Assembly (NCBI GenBank): GCA_025936995.1
Contig: JAICSH010000003.1
Span: 1-64,000, forward strand
Reading direction: 5' to 3'
Length of the DNA: 64,000 nucleotides
DNA from: Thermoleophilia bacterium
Lineage (GTDB): Bacteria > Actinomycetota > Thermoleophilia > Gaiellales > Gaiellaceae
Shown: piece by piece, positions 9,144-17,107 of the stretch
How the letters are laid out: each line of letters opens with the position of its first letter
Numbering within the stretch: position 1 is the first letter of the stretch
Made by a program: the position numbers and the translations under genes
The notes under the pieces: generated by a model
What the model saw: the letters and a program-made list of their open reading frames with translations, nothing else
What the model was told of the DNA's origin: nothing
Database searches by the model: none

Positions 9144-9253
9144 CCGCCTCCTTCCTCTCAGGCGCGATTCTCAGCTGGGCACTTCCCCTCGCCCTGCTGA
9201 TCGCGATCCTGATCTGGTGGGTCGTCGTCCTGCGGCGGCGCGAAGAAGGGTAA
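9134..9253 (+). CDS. 39-aa single-TM small membrane protein at the end of the cox operon
   Basis: ATG overlaps the 3' end of ctaG-like gene; MDVTASFLSGAILSWALPLALLIAILIWWVVVLRRREEG. Confidence 0.6.
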   Translation: MDVTASFLSGAILSWALPLALLIAILIWWVVVLRRREEG

Positions 9254-9278
9254 GGCGCGAGACCTCCAGTCTCGCGCC
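9254..9278. repeat. Hairpin GGCGCGAGA-N7-TCTCGCGCC
   Basis: Perfect 9-bp inverted repeat directly after the cox operon. Confidence 0.6.
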
Positions 9279-9295
9279 TCGGGAGACGGAACTCC

Positions 9296-9345
9296 GCGGG
9301 CCGGAAAGCGCGGTTTCCGGCCCGCTTCGTGCTGTTCCTGTTTTT
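9296..9345 (+). terminator. Rho-independent-like terminator
   Basis: Perfect 12-bp stem GCGGGCCGGAAA/TTTCCGGCCCGC (loop 6) followed by TTTTT at 9341-9345. Confidence 0.65.
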
Positions 9346-9388
9346 GGGTCGTTTGGGCGAGGGGTTGCTTTTGTGCGCTCGCGCGCGG

Positions 9389-9420
9389 CGGAGGCCGGCG
9401 CGAGCGCGGTCCGGCCTCCG
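9389..9420. repeat. Hairpin CGGAGGCCGG-N12-CCGGCCTCCG
   Basis: Perfect 10-bp inverted repeat. Confidence 0.5.
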
Positions 9421-9499
9421 GCTAAGCCGGCTGCGCCTGTCTTAGCCTCCGGCCCTTGTTCTTAGCGGGGTTCCAGCGTTTCGCAACTCGGGCGGAGCG

Positions 9500-10012
9500 T
9501 CAGCTCTTGGCCCGCAGGTCGACGACTTTGGGCTTGCCGGCGCGGGCGATCTTGAGGACATCCCACATGCGGGCGTCCTCGTGGCCCGGGACGAGGCACG
9601 CGAAGCGGTAGACGCCCGTCGTGCTCGCGCGGAACGAGAAGCGCGCCGTGTGTCCCTCTTCGAGACCGACGAGCGGCTGCGGCGTCGCTGCTCCTCGGAA
9701 CGCCGGGTGCGTCGAGCCTGCGCTGTTCACGACCGCGCACGAGTGGCGGAGCGGGCCGCGGTTCTTGCACACGACGTCGACCGTCCAGCCGCGCGGCACC
9801 GTCCACATCAGCTCGCGGGAGTAGCCGTCGAAGTTGAAGCCGCCGTTCTCCCCGTTGTAGGACGCAACGAGGGTGATCGTCGCCCTGTGCCGCCGGGCGT
9901 CGACGGACAGGAACCGGCTCGGCGGCGGGGGCGTCGCCGCGAGGCCGAGTGCGACGAGGGCGACGGCTCCGATCACGGAGCCAGCATCGCAGAGCGAACC
10001 GTGCGGCGCCAC
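9500..10012 (-). CDS. Sulfocyanin-like exported blue copper protein (start uncertain)
   Basis: FNFDGYSRELMWTVPRGWTVDVVCKNRGPLRHSCAVV and FACLVPGHEDARMWDVLKI type I copper ligand pattern (H, C, H, M). Confidence 0.8.
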   Translation of the reverse strand: MAPHGSLCDAGSVIGAVALVALGLAATPPPPSRFLSVDARRHRATITLVASYNGENGGFNFDGYSRELMWTVPRGWTVDVVCKNRGPLRHSCAVVNSAGSTHPAFRGAATPQPLVGLEEGHTARFSFRASTTGVYRFACLVPGHEDARMWDVLKIARAGKPKVVDLRAKS

Positions 10013-10028
10013 GGGCCCCCGGCGCGTT

Positions 10029-10066
10029 CTTAGCGAACCCTCACGGGTCTCTCACGCTCGTCCTAG
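10029..10066 (+). promoter_or_regulatory. Four boxes at 11-bp spacing (CTTAG, CTCAC, CTCAC, CCTAG)
   Basis: Boxes start at 10029, 10040, 10051, 10062, between divergent sulfocyanin and htrA. Confidence 0.55.
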
Positions 10067-10113
10067 GGATAACGGGCACTCTGGGGAACACACGATTCAA
10101 GGAGACCGACTTC

Positions 10114-11244
10114 ATGGACTTCCGCCTAGCCAGCCCGCGCTTGCGGCGCCTCCTCCCCCTTGCGGTCGCCGTCGCGGCCGGCGCCGGCGCGGGGGCGGGC
10201 GCCTACGCGCTCACGAGCAACGGCGCGAGCACGCCGACCACGTCCAGCGTCGTCGTCCCCGCGCAGCCCGCGTCGTCGACCTCCAGCGTCGACTCGCTCA
10301 CGCAGCTGTACAACCAGGACGCGCCGGGCGTCGTCGACATCACGGTGACCTCGACGTCGAAGTCGGGCTCCGGCGGAACGAACCCGTTCCAGCTGCCCGG
10401 CCCGTCACAGCAGAAGCAGGAAGCGGAAGGGACGGGCTTCGAGATCGACTCGAGCGGCAACATCCTGACGGCCGAGCACGTCGTCGACGGCGCCAGCTCG
10501 ATCGAGGTGGAGTTCCAGGACGGATCGACGGCGAAGGCGACACTCGTCGGGGCCGACAAGTCGACGGACACCGCGGTGATCCACGTGGACAAGTCCGCCT
10601 CCGAGTTGCACCCGCTTGCGCTCGGCAGCTCCACGGCGGTCCAGCCGGGCCAGAGCGTCGTTGCGATCGGCAGCCCGTTCGGGCTGCCCGAGACGATGAC
10701 GGCGGGCATCGTCAGCGCGACGAACCGGACGATCACCGCGCCGAACCGGTTCTCCATCACCGACGCGATCCAGACCGACGCGGCGATCAACCACGGCAAC
10801 TCCGGCGGCCCGCTGATCGACGTCGCGACGAACACGGTGATCGGGATCAACGACCAGATCGAGAGTGACACGAACGACAACGCCGGCGTGGGCTTCGCGG
10901 TCCCGATCGACGCGGCACAGAAGGTCGCCCGGACGCTCATCGCGGGCGGCACGGTCCAGCACGCCTACCTCGGCGTGACCATCACCTCCGCAGCGGGCGG
11001 CGCCAGGATCACCTGCGTCGTCAACGGCGGCCCCGCCGCATCGGCAGGTCTGAAGCAGGGCGACGTGATCAGCAGATTCGCCGGCACGACGATCGACGAC
11101 GCCGACACGCTGACTGCAGCGGTGACGCAGGCAAGGCCCGGCAGCAAGGCGACCGTGACTCTGCGGCACAGAGGCTCGACGAAGCAGGTCTCCGTGACGC
11201 TCGGCTCCCAGCCGTCGTCGCTCGCCAACAACTGCACCCCCTAG
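10114..11244 (+). CDS. HtrA/DegP-type S1C serine protease with PDZ domain
   Basis: GTGFEIDSSGNILTAEHVV, DTAVI, NHGNSGGPLID catalytic triad context and PDZ; N-terminal TM; GGAG RBS upstream. Confidence 0.93.
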   Translation: MDFRLASPRLRRLLPLAVAVAAGAGAGAGAYALTSNGASTPTTSSVVVPAQPASSTSSVDSLTQLYNQDAPGVVDITVTSTSKSGSGGTNPFQLPGPSQQKQEAEGTGFEIDSSGNILTAEHVVDGASSIEVEFQDGSTAKATLVGADKSTDTAVIHVDKSASELHPLALGSSTAVQPGQSVVAIGSPFGLPETMTAGIVSATNRTITAPNRFSITDAIQTDAAINHGNSGGPLIDVATNTVIGINDQIESDTNDNAGVGFAVPIDAAQKVARTLIAGGTVQHAYLGVTITSAAGGARITCVVNGGPAASAGLKQGDVISRFAGTTIDDADTLTAAVTQARPGSKATVTLRHRGSTKQVSVTLGSQPSSLANNCTP

Positions 11245-11259
11245 CACGCCTAAACGCCG

Positions 11260-11287
11260 GCGGGCGCTTGGAAAGCCGAGCGCCCGC
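11260..11287 (+). terminator. Stem-loop GCGGGCGCT-N10-AGCGCCCGC
   Basis: Perfect 9-bp inverted repeat shortly after htrA stop. Confidence 0.6.
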
Positions 11288-11301
11288 TTATCCCTCGGTG
11301 C

Positions 11302-11330
11302 TTGTGCCGCATCGCACTCGGTTCTACCCT
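11302..11330 (+). promoter_or_regulatory. Predicted promoter TTGTGC-N17-TACCCT
   Basis: Spacing 17 between -35-like and -10-like hexamers, upstream of 11385 CDS. Confidence 0.4.
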
Positions 11331-11384
11331 CCGACTCAGCTCATCCGTTGGCGTCGATGAGCTCTACGAAGGGGAGGTAGTTCA

Positions 11385-11717
11385 ATGGCTAGAAGGTTCG
11401 CGATCCTCGCTTGCGTCGTCGTCGCCGGAGGTCTGAGTGCGACCACGGCTCTTGCGGGCGAGGTCACCGGTCGTCCAGGGACTCCGGGCGTCGCGTTCTC
11501 GGGCTCCGGAAACCGCACGGGAGCACCCGCGCACGCAAGCTCGATCTGCGCCTACAACGGGCTCAACGACATGAACCCCGACCAGGGGCCGATCGACAGC
11601 ATCGTGCAGACCCCCCACAACCAGGGATCCCCCGGCGAGGCCGGCGCAGGCCCGGCCGGCTCCGGCGTTCCGGGCTCGCCGACCTGCGGGCGCGGCAGCA
11701 ACCCCGAACTGGGCTAG
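11385..11717 (+). CDS. Small exported protein of unknown function
   Basis: Signal peptide MARRFAILACVVVAGGLSATTALAGE, two Cys, RBS GGGGAGG upstream. Confidence 0.7.
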   Translation: MARRFAILACVVVAGGLSATTALAGEVTGRPGTPGVAFSGSGNRTGAPAHASSICAYNGLNDMNPDQGPIDSIVQTPHNQGSPGEAGAGPAGSGVPGSPTCGRGSNPELG

Positions 11718-11728
11718 TTCGCTCGTCT

Positions 11729-11751
11729 GGCCCCGGCGCCTAGCCGGGGCC
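11729..11751. terminator. Stem-loop GGCCCCGGC-N5-GCCGGGGCC
   Basis: Perfect 9-bp inverted repeat after 11717 stop. Confidence 0.55.
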
Positions 11752-11787
11752 GGACGTTCCCCCTCCACGCCTCCGTAGGATCGAAGG

Positions 11788-13176
11788 ATGGAGGGCGTCA
11801 CGGGAGCTGTGGAGCAGCGCGCCGGCATCGGGCGCTGGACGCTCGTCGCGAGCATCCTCGGCTCGTCGATGGCCTTCATCGACGGTTCCGTCGTCAACGT
11901 CGCGCTGAAGGCGATCGAGGGCGACCTCGGAGGCGGCCTTGCCTCGCAGCAATGGATCGTCGACGCGTACCTGCTCACGCTCGGCTCCCTCATCCTCGTC
12001 GGCGGCTCGCTCGGCGACATCTTCGGGGAGGTGCGGGTGTTCGGCCTCGGGGTCGCGAGCTTCGCGGTCGCCTCGGTCCTCTGCGCGGCCGCTCCGACCG
12101 CGACGACGCTCATCGTCTTTCGCGGGATCCAGGGGATCGCCGGCGCCCTGCTCGTTCCCGCCTCGCTCGCGGTGCTCACCGCAACGTTCTCCGGGCCCTC
12201 CCGAGGAGCCGCCATCGGCCAGTGGACGGCGTGGAGCGGGATCTCGTTCGTGATCGGCCCGACACTCGGGGGCTGGCTCGTCGACGCCTCGACCTGGCGC
12301 GTGATCTTCCTCATCAACGTCCCGATCGCCCTCGCCACGCTCGTCCTCTTGGTCCGGCTCGGGGGCATGCGGCAGCCCCGCCGCGAAGACCTCCGGGTCG
12401 ACCTGTCGGGCGCCGCGCTCTGCACGGCCGGGCTCGGCCTGCTCGTCGGCGGGTTCATCGAGCAGCCCCGGCTGGGGTGGAGCGATCCGCTCGTCCCGGG
12501 CGCGATCCTCGGCGGAGCCGCGCTCCTCGCCGCGTTCGTCGCATACGAGATCCGCACGCCGATGCCGATGCTGCCGCTCAGACTCTTCCGCCTCCGGAAC
12601 TTCTCCGTCACGAACGTCGAGACCGTCGCGGTCTACGGCGCCCTCACGGCGCTGACCACCTTCCTCAGCCTCTTCCTCCTCGAGTTCAGCGGCTACTCGG
12701 CGTTCGGCGCGGGCGTCTCGCTTCTGCCGGTCACGTTCGTGATGTTCTTCCTCTCGCCGCGCACCGGGCGCATGTCGATGCAGTTCGGGCCCCGGCTGTT
12801 CATGGCCGTCGGCCCGCTCGTCGCAGGACTGGGGGTGCTCTGGTACGCGCGGCTGCCGGCTCATCTGGACTACTGGATCGACCTCCTCCCCGCGCTCCTC
12901 GTCTTCGCCGTCGGGCTGTCCCTCACGGTCGCCCCGCTGACGACAACGGTGCTGTCGGACGCGACCGCCGGCGACGCGGGAGTCGCGTCGGGAGTGAACA
13001 ACGCGGTGGCGCGGGTGGCCGGCCTCCTCGCCGTCGCCGTGCTCGGGATCGCGGCCTCGGGCGGCGGCGACCATCTCACCCCCCACGGGTTCCACATCAC
13101 CATGGTGGTGACCGCCGTCCTGCTCATGGGCGGCGGTGTGATCGGAGCGCTCGGAATCCGCAACCATTCCGCCTAG
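11788..13176 (+). CDS. MFS transporter, DHA2 (EmrB/QacA) type
   Basis: SSMAFIDGSVVNVALKAI, WIVDAYLLTLGSLILVGGSLGDIFG motifs; multi-TM. Confidence 0.9.
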   Translation: MEGVTGAVEQRAGIGRWTLVASILGSSMAFIDGSVVNVALKAIEGDLGGGLASQQWIVDAYLLTLGSLILVGGSLGDIFGEVRVFGLGVASFAVASVLCAAAPTATTLIVFRGIQGIAGALLVPASLAVLTATFSGPSRGAAIGQWTAWSGISFVIGPTLGGWLVDASTWRVIFLINVPIALATLVLLVRLGGMRQPRREDLRVDLSGAALCTAGLGLLVGGFIEQPRLGWSDPLVPGAILGGAALLAAFVAYEIRTPMPMLPLRLFRLRNFSVTNVETVAVYGALTALTTFLSLFLLEFSGYSAFGAGVSLLPVTFVMFFLSPRTGRMSMQFGPRLFMAVGPLVAGLGVLWYARLPAHLDYWIDLLPALLVFAVGLSLTVAPLTTTVLSDATAGDAGVASGVNNAVARVAGLLAVAVLGIAASGGGDHLTPHGFHITMVVTAVLLMGGGVIGALGIRNHSA

Positions 13177-13208
13177 GCAATGCCTATGTGTATGCTCGGG
13201 CAATGCCC
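13176..13208. promoter_or_regulatory. Two GGCAATGCC palindromic boxes 23 bp apart around the start of the HTH-TOBE gene
   Basis: GGCAATGCC at 13176-13184 and GGGCAATGCCC at 13198-13208. Confidence 0.4.
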
Positions 13209-13580
13209 AAGCAGGCGTATACGGCGACCGAGGCCGCCCGCGAGCTCGGGATAAGCGTAGACACGCTCCGTCGCTGGGATCGCGCCGGCCGGATCCGCAC
13301 CGAGCGGGATGCCGCGAACCGTCGCCTGGTGCCGCTTGAGGAGATCGAGCGGCTGCGCGGCGCTCCGGGTGCGCAGCACATGAGCGCGCGCAACCGGCTA
13401 CGCGGCACGGTGACCGACGTGCGCGTCGAGGGTCTCCTCGCCCAGGTCGAGCTGACCGTGACCGAGCCGGCGCGGATCGTCGCCGTCGTGACGCGCGACG
13501 CGGTCGAGGAGCTCGGTCTGAAGCCCGGCATGGCGGCAACGGCGGTCGTCAAGTCGACCTCCGTGATGGTGGAGGCTTGA
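13203..13580 (+). CDS. MerR-like HTH + TOBE (molybdate/tungstate-binding-like) regulator
   Basis: YTATEAARELGISVDTLRRWDRAGRI helix-turn-helix followed by TOBE-type SARNRLRGTVTDVRVEGLLAQVELTV; next to modABC. Confidence 0.85.
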   Translation: MPKQAYTATEAARELGISVDTLRRWDRAGRIRTERDAANRRLVPLEEIERLRGAPGAQHMSARNRLRGTVTDVRVEGLLAQVELTVTEPARIVAVVTRDAVEELGLKPGMAATAVVKSTSVMVEA

Positions 13581-14335
13581 GGCTGCGCGCGCTCTCGGCC
13601 GGGGTGGCGGCAACTGTCGTCGTCTTCTCCTCCATCCTCGCCGCCGGCGCGTTCGCCGGCGCTTCCGGCACGAAGGCGCCGCGCCTCACCGTCTTCGCCG
13701 CCGCCTCGCTCACGAACGTCTTTCCGAAGGTCGACCCGCACGGGCGCTACTCCTTCGGCGGCTCGAACATGCTCGCCGCCCAGATCCAGCAGGGCCTGCC
13801 GGCCGACGTGTTCGCCTCGGCCAACACGAAGCTCCCCTACGCGCTCCACAAGCAGGGCCTCGTGACGCGGCCGTACGTCTTCACCTCGAACCGGCTCGTG
13901 ATCGTCGTCGCCCACGGCAACCCGAAACAGATCCGCGGCGTCCGCGATCTCGAGCAGTCGGGTCTGCGGATCGTGATGGCTGCCGCGGGCGTCCCGGTCG
14001 GCGACTACACGCGGACCGTGCTCGCGAGGCTCGAGCTCACGGGCCTGGTCGGCAAGGCCGTGAGCCAGGAGACGGACGTCCGGGAGGTGCTCGCGAAGGT
14101 CGTGCTGGGCGAGGCCGACGCCGGCTTCGTCTACGCAACCGATGCGAAGACCGTTGCCGGCAAGGTCTCGGTGGTGCGGCTCCCCCCGTCCTCGCAACCG
14201 CGCGTCCAGTACGCGGCGGCCGCCGTGAAGTCGAGCGACCATCTCGCCGCCGCCAAGGCCTGGGTCAAGATGCTGCGCCGCAAAGCCGCCCAGACAAAAC
14301 TGCGTGCCGCCGGCTTCCTGCCGATCCCCCACTGA
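13577..14335 (+). CDS. modA: Molybdate ABC transporter substrate-binding protein
   Basis: LTVFAAASLTNVF, FGGSNMLAAQIQQGLPADVFASA; TTG start overlapping previous stop. Confidence 0.92.
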   Translation: MRLRALSAGVAATVVVFSSILAAGAFAGASGTKAPRLTVFAAASLTNVFPKVDPHGRYSFGGSNMLAAQIQQGLPADVFASANTKLPYALHKQGLVTRPYVFTSNRLVIVVAHGNPKQIRGVRDLEQSGLRIVMAAAGVPVGDYTRTVLARLELTGLVGKAVSQETDVREVLAKVVLGEADAGFVYATDAKTVAGKVSVVRLPPSSQPRVQYAAAAVKSSDHLAAAKAWVKMLRRKAAQTKLRAAGFLPIPH

Positions 14336-14344
14336 GGAGAGCGG

Positions 14345-15178
14345 ATGACGCGGCGAATCCTCGCCGGTGCAGGGGTTTTTGCGGCTGCCGCAATCGCCTT
14401 CGCGTTCCTGCTGCTCCCGATCGTCGCGATCTTCGCCCGCGTCTCCCCGGGGACACTCGTGGCACAACTCTCCCATCCCGTCGTGACCGACGCGCTCGTG
14501 CTCAGCCTGAAGACGAGTGCGATCGCACAGACGCTCGTCCTCCTCCTCGGCACGCCGGCCGCGTACCTCCTCGCGACGCGCCGGTTCCCCGGGCGCTCGG
14601 TCGCAGTCGTGCTCGTCGAGCTGCCTCTCGTCCTGCCGCCCGCGGTCGCGGGAATCGGGCTGATCGCGACGTTCGGCCGCCTCGGGCTGCTCGGCGGGAC
14701 GCTCGACGCGCTGGGCGTCCGCCTCGGGTTGACGCAGGCGGCGGTCGTGATCGCGGTCGCGTACGTCGCGAGCCCGCTCTACGTACGGCAGGCGATCGCC
14801 GCGTTCGAAGCCGTCGACGCGGATCTCGTGGCCGCCTCGCGCACGCTCGGCGCAGGCCGGGTGCGAACGTTCTTCCGCGTCGTCCTCCCGCTGGCCCGGC
14901 GGGGGCTCGCCGCCGGCGAGGCGCTCTCGTTCGCGCGCGGGCTCGGCGAGTTCGGCGCCACGATCATGTTCGCCGGCAGCCTCCAGGGCGTCACGCAGAC
15001 GCTGCCGGTCGCGATCTACCAGGAGTTCAACGTCCAGCCGGACGGCTTCACCACCGCGCTCGCGATGAGCGCACTTCTCGTCGTCGTCAGCGGAGCGTTG
15101 CTCGTGACGCTGAGGCTCATTCTCCAATGGCAACCCTCCAGGCCGACTTCACGCTTCCTCTTCGCGACTTCGCGCTAG
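14345..15178 (+). CDS. modB: Molybdate ABC transporter permease
   Basis: LPLVLPPAVAGIGL, ARTLGAGRVRTFFRVVLPLARRGLAAGEALSFARGLGEFGATIMFAG. Confidence 0.93.
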   Translation: MTRRILAGAGVFAAAAIAFAFLLLPIVAIFARVSPGTLVAQLSHPVVTDALVLSLKTSAIAQTLVLLLGTPAAYLLATRRFPGRSVAVVLVELPLVLPPAVAGIGLIATFGRLGLLGGTLDALGVRLGLTQAAVVIAVAYVASPLYVRQAIAAFEAVDADLVAASRTLGAGRVRTFFRVVLPLARRGLAAGEALSFARGLGEFGATIMFAGSLQGVTQTLPVAIYQEFNVQPDGFTTALAMSALLVVVSGALLVTLRLILQWQPSRPTSRFLFATSR

Positions 15179-16161
15179 AGCTCGCGCTCGACTTGTCGGG
15201 CACGGTCGCGCTCGTCGGGCCGTCCGGCGCCGGGAAGACGTCGGTGCTGCGCGTCGTCGCCGGCCTCGCCGACCCGCGCCGCGGTCACGTCGCCCTCGAC
15301 GGGGAGCGGTGGCTCGACACCGAGCGAGGGCTTTCGCTGCCTCCCGAGCGGAGGCGTGTTGGGCTCGTCTTCCAGGACTACGCACTGTTCCCGCACCTGA
15401 GCGTGCGCGCGAACGTTGCCTTCGGCGCCGGCGGGCGAGACGTTGGCCCGCTGCTCGAGCGATTCCGGATCGGGCATCTCGCCGCTGCGCATCCGCAGGA
15501 GCTCTCGGGCGGCGAACGGCAGCGTGTGGCGCTCGCGCGCGCCCTCGCCCGCGACCCGGCCGTCCTCCTCCTCGACGAGCCGCTGGCGGCGCTCGACGCG
15601 CACACGAAGACCGAGGTGCGGCACGAGCTCGCAGAGCTGCTGCGGGAGCTCGGCCTGCCGGCGTTGCTCGTGACGCACGACTACGAGGATGCGGCGGCCC
15701 TCGCGGACGAGGTCGGCGTCCTCGTCGAGGGACGGCTGCGGCAGTTCGGGCCGCCGGCGGAGCTCGTCGCGCGGCCGCGCGATGCCTTCGTGGCCTCGTT
15801 CACGGGTGCGAACCTCCTGCGGGGACGCGCCCGCCGCGGCGATGGCGCGCTCACCGCGATCCGGCTCGAGAGCGGCGACGACTTGTACTCCGCGGACGAG
15901 GCCGAAGGCGAGGTGGGCGTCGTGGTCTACCCCTGGGAGGTGTCCGTGGCCCGGACACACACGCCCGATACGGACTCGGCCCTCAATGTCGTCCGCGGCC
16001 AGGTCGGCTCGCTCGTCGAGGTCGCGAACCGCGTGCGCGTCCGCGTCGGCCCGGTGACCGCGGAGGTGACCGCCGCCTCGGCCGCGAGGCTCGACCTCGC
16101 GGACGGAGGCATCGCCTACGCGACCTTCAAGGCCACCGGCACACGCCTCGTTCCGCTCTGA
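15127..16161 (+). CDS. modC: Molybdate ABC transporter ATP-binding protein with TOBE domain
   Basis: GPSGAGKTS Walker A, LSGGERQRVALARAL signature, LLLDEPLAALD Walker B; overlaps modB by 52 bp. Confidence 0.93.
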   Translation: MATLQADFTLPLRDFALELALDLSGTVALVGPSGAGKTSVLRVVAGLADPRRGHVALDGERWLDTERGLSLPPERRRVGLVFQDYALFPHLSVRANVAFGAGGRDVGPLLERFRIGHLAAAHPQELSGGERQRVALARALARDPAVLLLDEPLAALDAHTKTEVRHELAELLRELGLPALLVTHDYEDAAALADEVGVLVEGRLRQFGPPAELVARPRDAFVASFTGANLLRGRARRGDGALTAIRLESGDDLYSADEAEGEVGVVVYPWEVSVARTHTPDTDSALNVVRGQVGSLVEVANRVRVRVGPVTAEVTAASAARLDLADGGIAYATFKATGTRLVPL

Positions 16162-16165
16162 CCTT

Positions 16166-16180
16166 GTAACAAAGTGTTAC
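16166..16180. promoter_or_regulatory. Palindrome GTAACA-AAG-TGTTAC
   Basis: Perfect 6-bp arms, spacer 3; second copy 80 bp downstream. Confidence 0.55.
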
Positions 16181-16245
16181 TTGCTTGGACGGTGGCCGAA
16201 GGAGACGTGTCCTCGCGCTTGTCGAGCGGGCTCCTCGATCACCTA

Positions 16246-16260
16246 GTAACAGTTTGTTAC
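16246..16260. promoter_or_regulatory. Palindrome GTAACA-GTT-TGTTAC
   Basis: Same arms as 16166-16180 with different spacer. Confidence 0.55.
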
Positions 16261-16291
16261 GAGGAAAGCCATGTCCGGACGGGACGGGCGG

Positions 16292-17040
16292 TCAGATGCG
16301 GGTCGCGCGGAAGGCGGCGACGATGAACGGCAGCCTGAGCTTGCCTCCTTCGCTCAGCGACGGGTCCGAATCGAGGATCCGCGCGACGTCTGCGAAGACG
16401 CGGCCGCGCACGTCGTCCGGCAGGCCCGCGACACCCGCGTACGACATCAGGTGATCGTCGAGCGCCTCGCGGGGCAGCTCGTGCACGTGCTCGATGAGCG
16501 TATGCTCGACGTCGCCGAAGAGCCCTGAGGCGGTCAGCTCCGCCGGCCAGTCGCGGCTCTGCCAATGGGGCCGGTCGGCGCGGCCCTGAGCGGCGTAGAT
16601 CACCTCGCTCATCCGCGCAATCGTGGGATGGCGCGTGTCGCGGTGGTTCCAGCCGAAGCCGAAGCGACCGCCCGGCCGCAGGACGCGGTGGATCTCGGGC
16701 AGGGCCCGCCCGAGCTCGAACCAGTGGAGGCTGGAGCCGGCGACGACCGCATCCGCCACGGCGTCGTCGAGCGGCATCGCCTCCGCGGATCCCTCGACTC
16801 CCTCGAGACCGCGCTCCCGCAGCACGGCAGCATTCGCGGGTCGGGTTCAACCGCGACCACGCGGACGCCGAGCTCGCCCATGGCTTGCGTCAGCTTTCCC
16901 GTGCCGGCACCCGGCTCGACGACGAGCTCCGCATCCTCGGGAACGAGCCATCTCGCAGCCGCCTCCGGCCACGCGGGCCGGGCCCGCTCGTACGCGTCGG
17001 CATGAGCGCCGAACGTGAGTCGACGGGGAACCGTGGCCAC
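16292..17040 (-). pseudogene. SAM-dependent methyltransferase interrupted by one frameshift (gene decay or sequence error)
   Basis: N-terminal part (ADAYERARPAWP...VVAVEPDPRML) in ORF 16609-17040 continues in ORF 16292-16825 (RERGLEGVEGSAEAMPLDD...HWFELGRALPEIHRVLRPGG); one missing base near 16826-16828. Confidence 0.8.
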
Positions 17041-17107
17041 CAGGAGAACCTAGTCGGCGAACCGGCCGGCTGGAGGTTCAAACGTCCGGCTCCGGGAAGA
17101 AGGCAGC

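Noticed and set aside
9421-9470. Repeated CTTAG words near 9441 and 9461 as another 11-bp array
   Set aside because: Spacing is 20 bp and the following boxes do not match, so not part of the 11-bp arrays.
11740-15133. Long minus-strand ORFs (11740-13539 and 13184-15133)
   Set aside because: Antisense to the MFS and mod operon, which have clear motifs.
16271-16528. 85-aa plus ORF with RBS-like GAGGAAAGCC before ATG 16271
   Set aside because: Antisense to the methyltransferase 3' end and no domain; kept only as context for the GTAACA palindromes.
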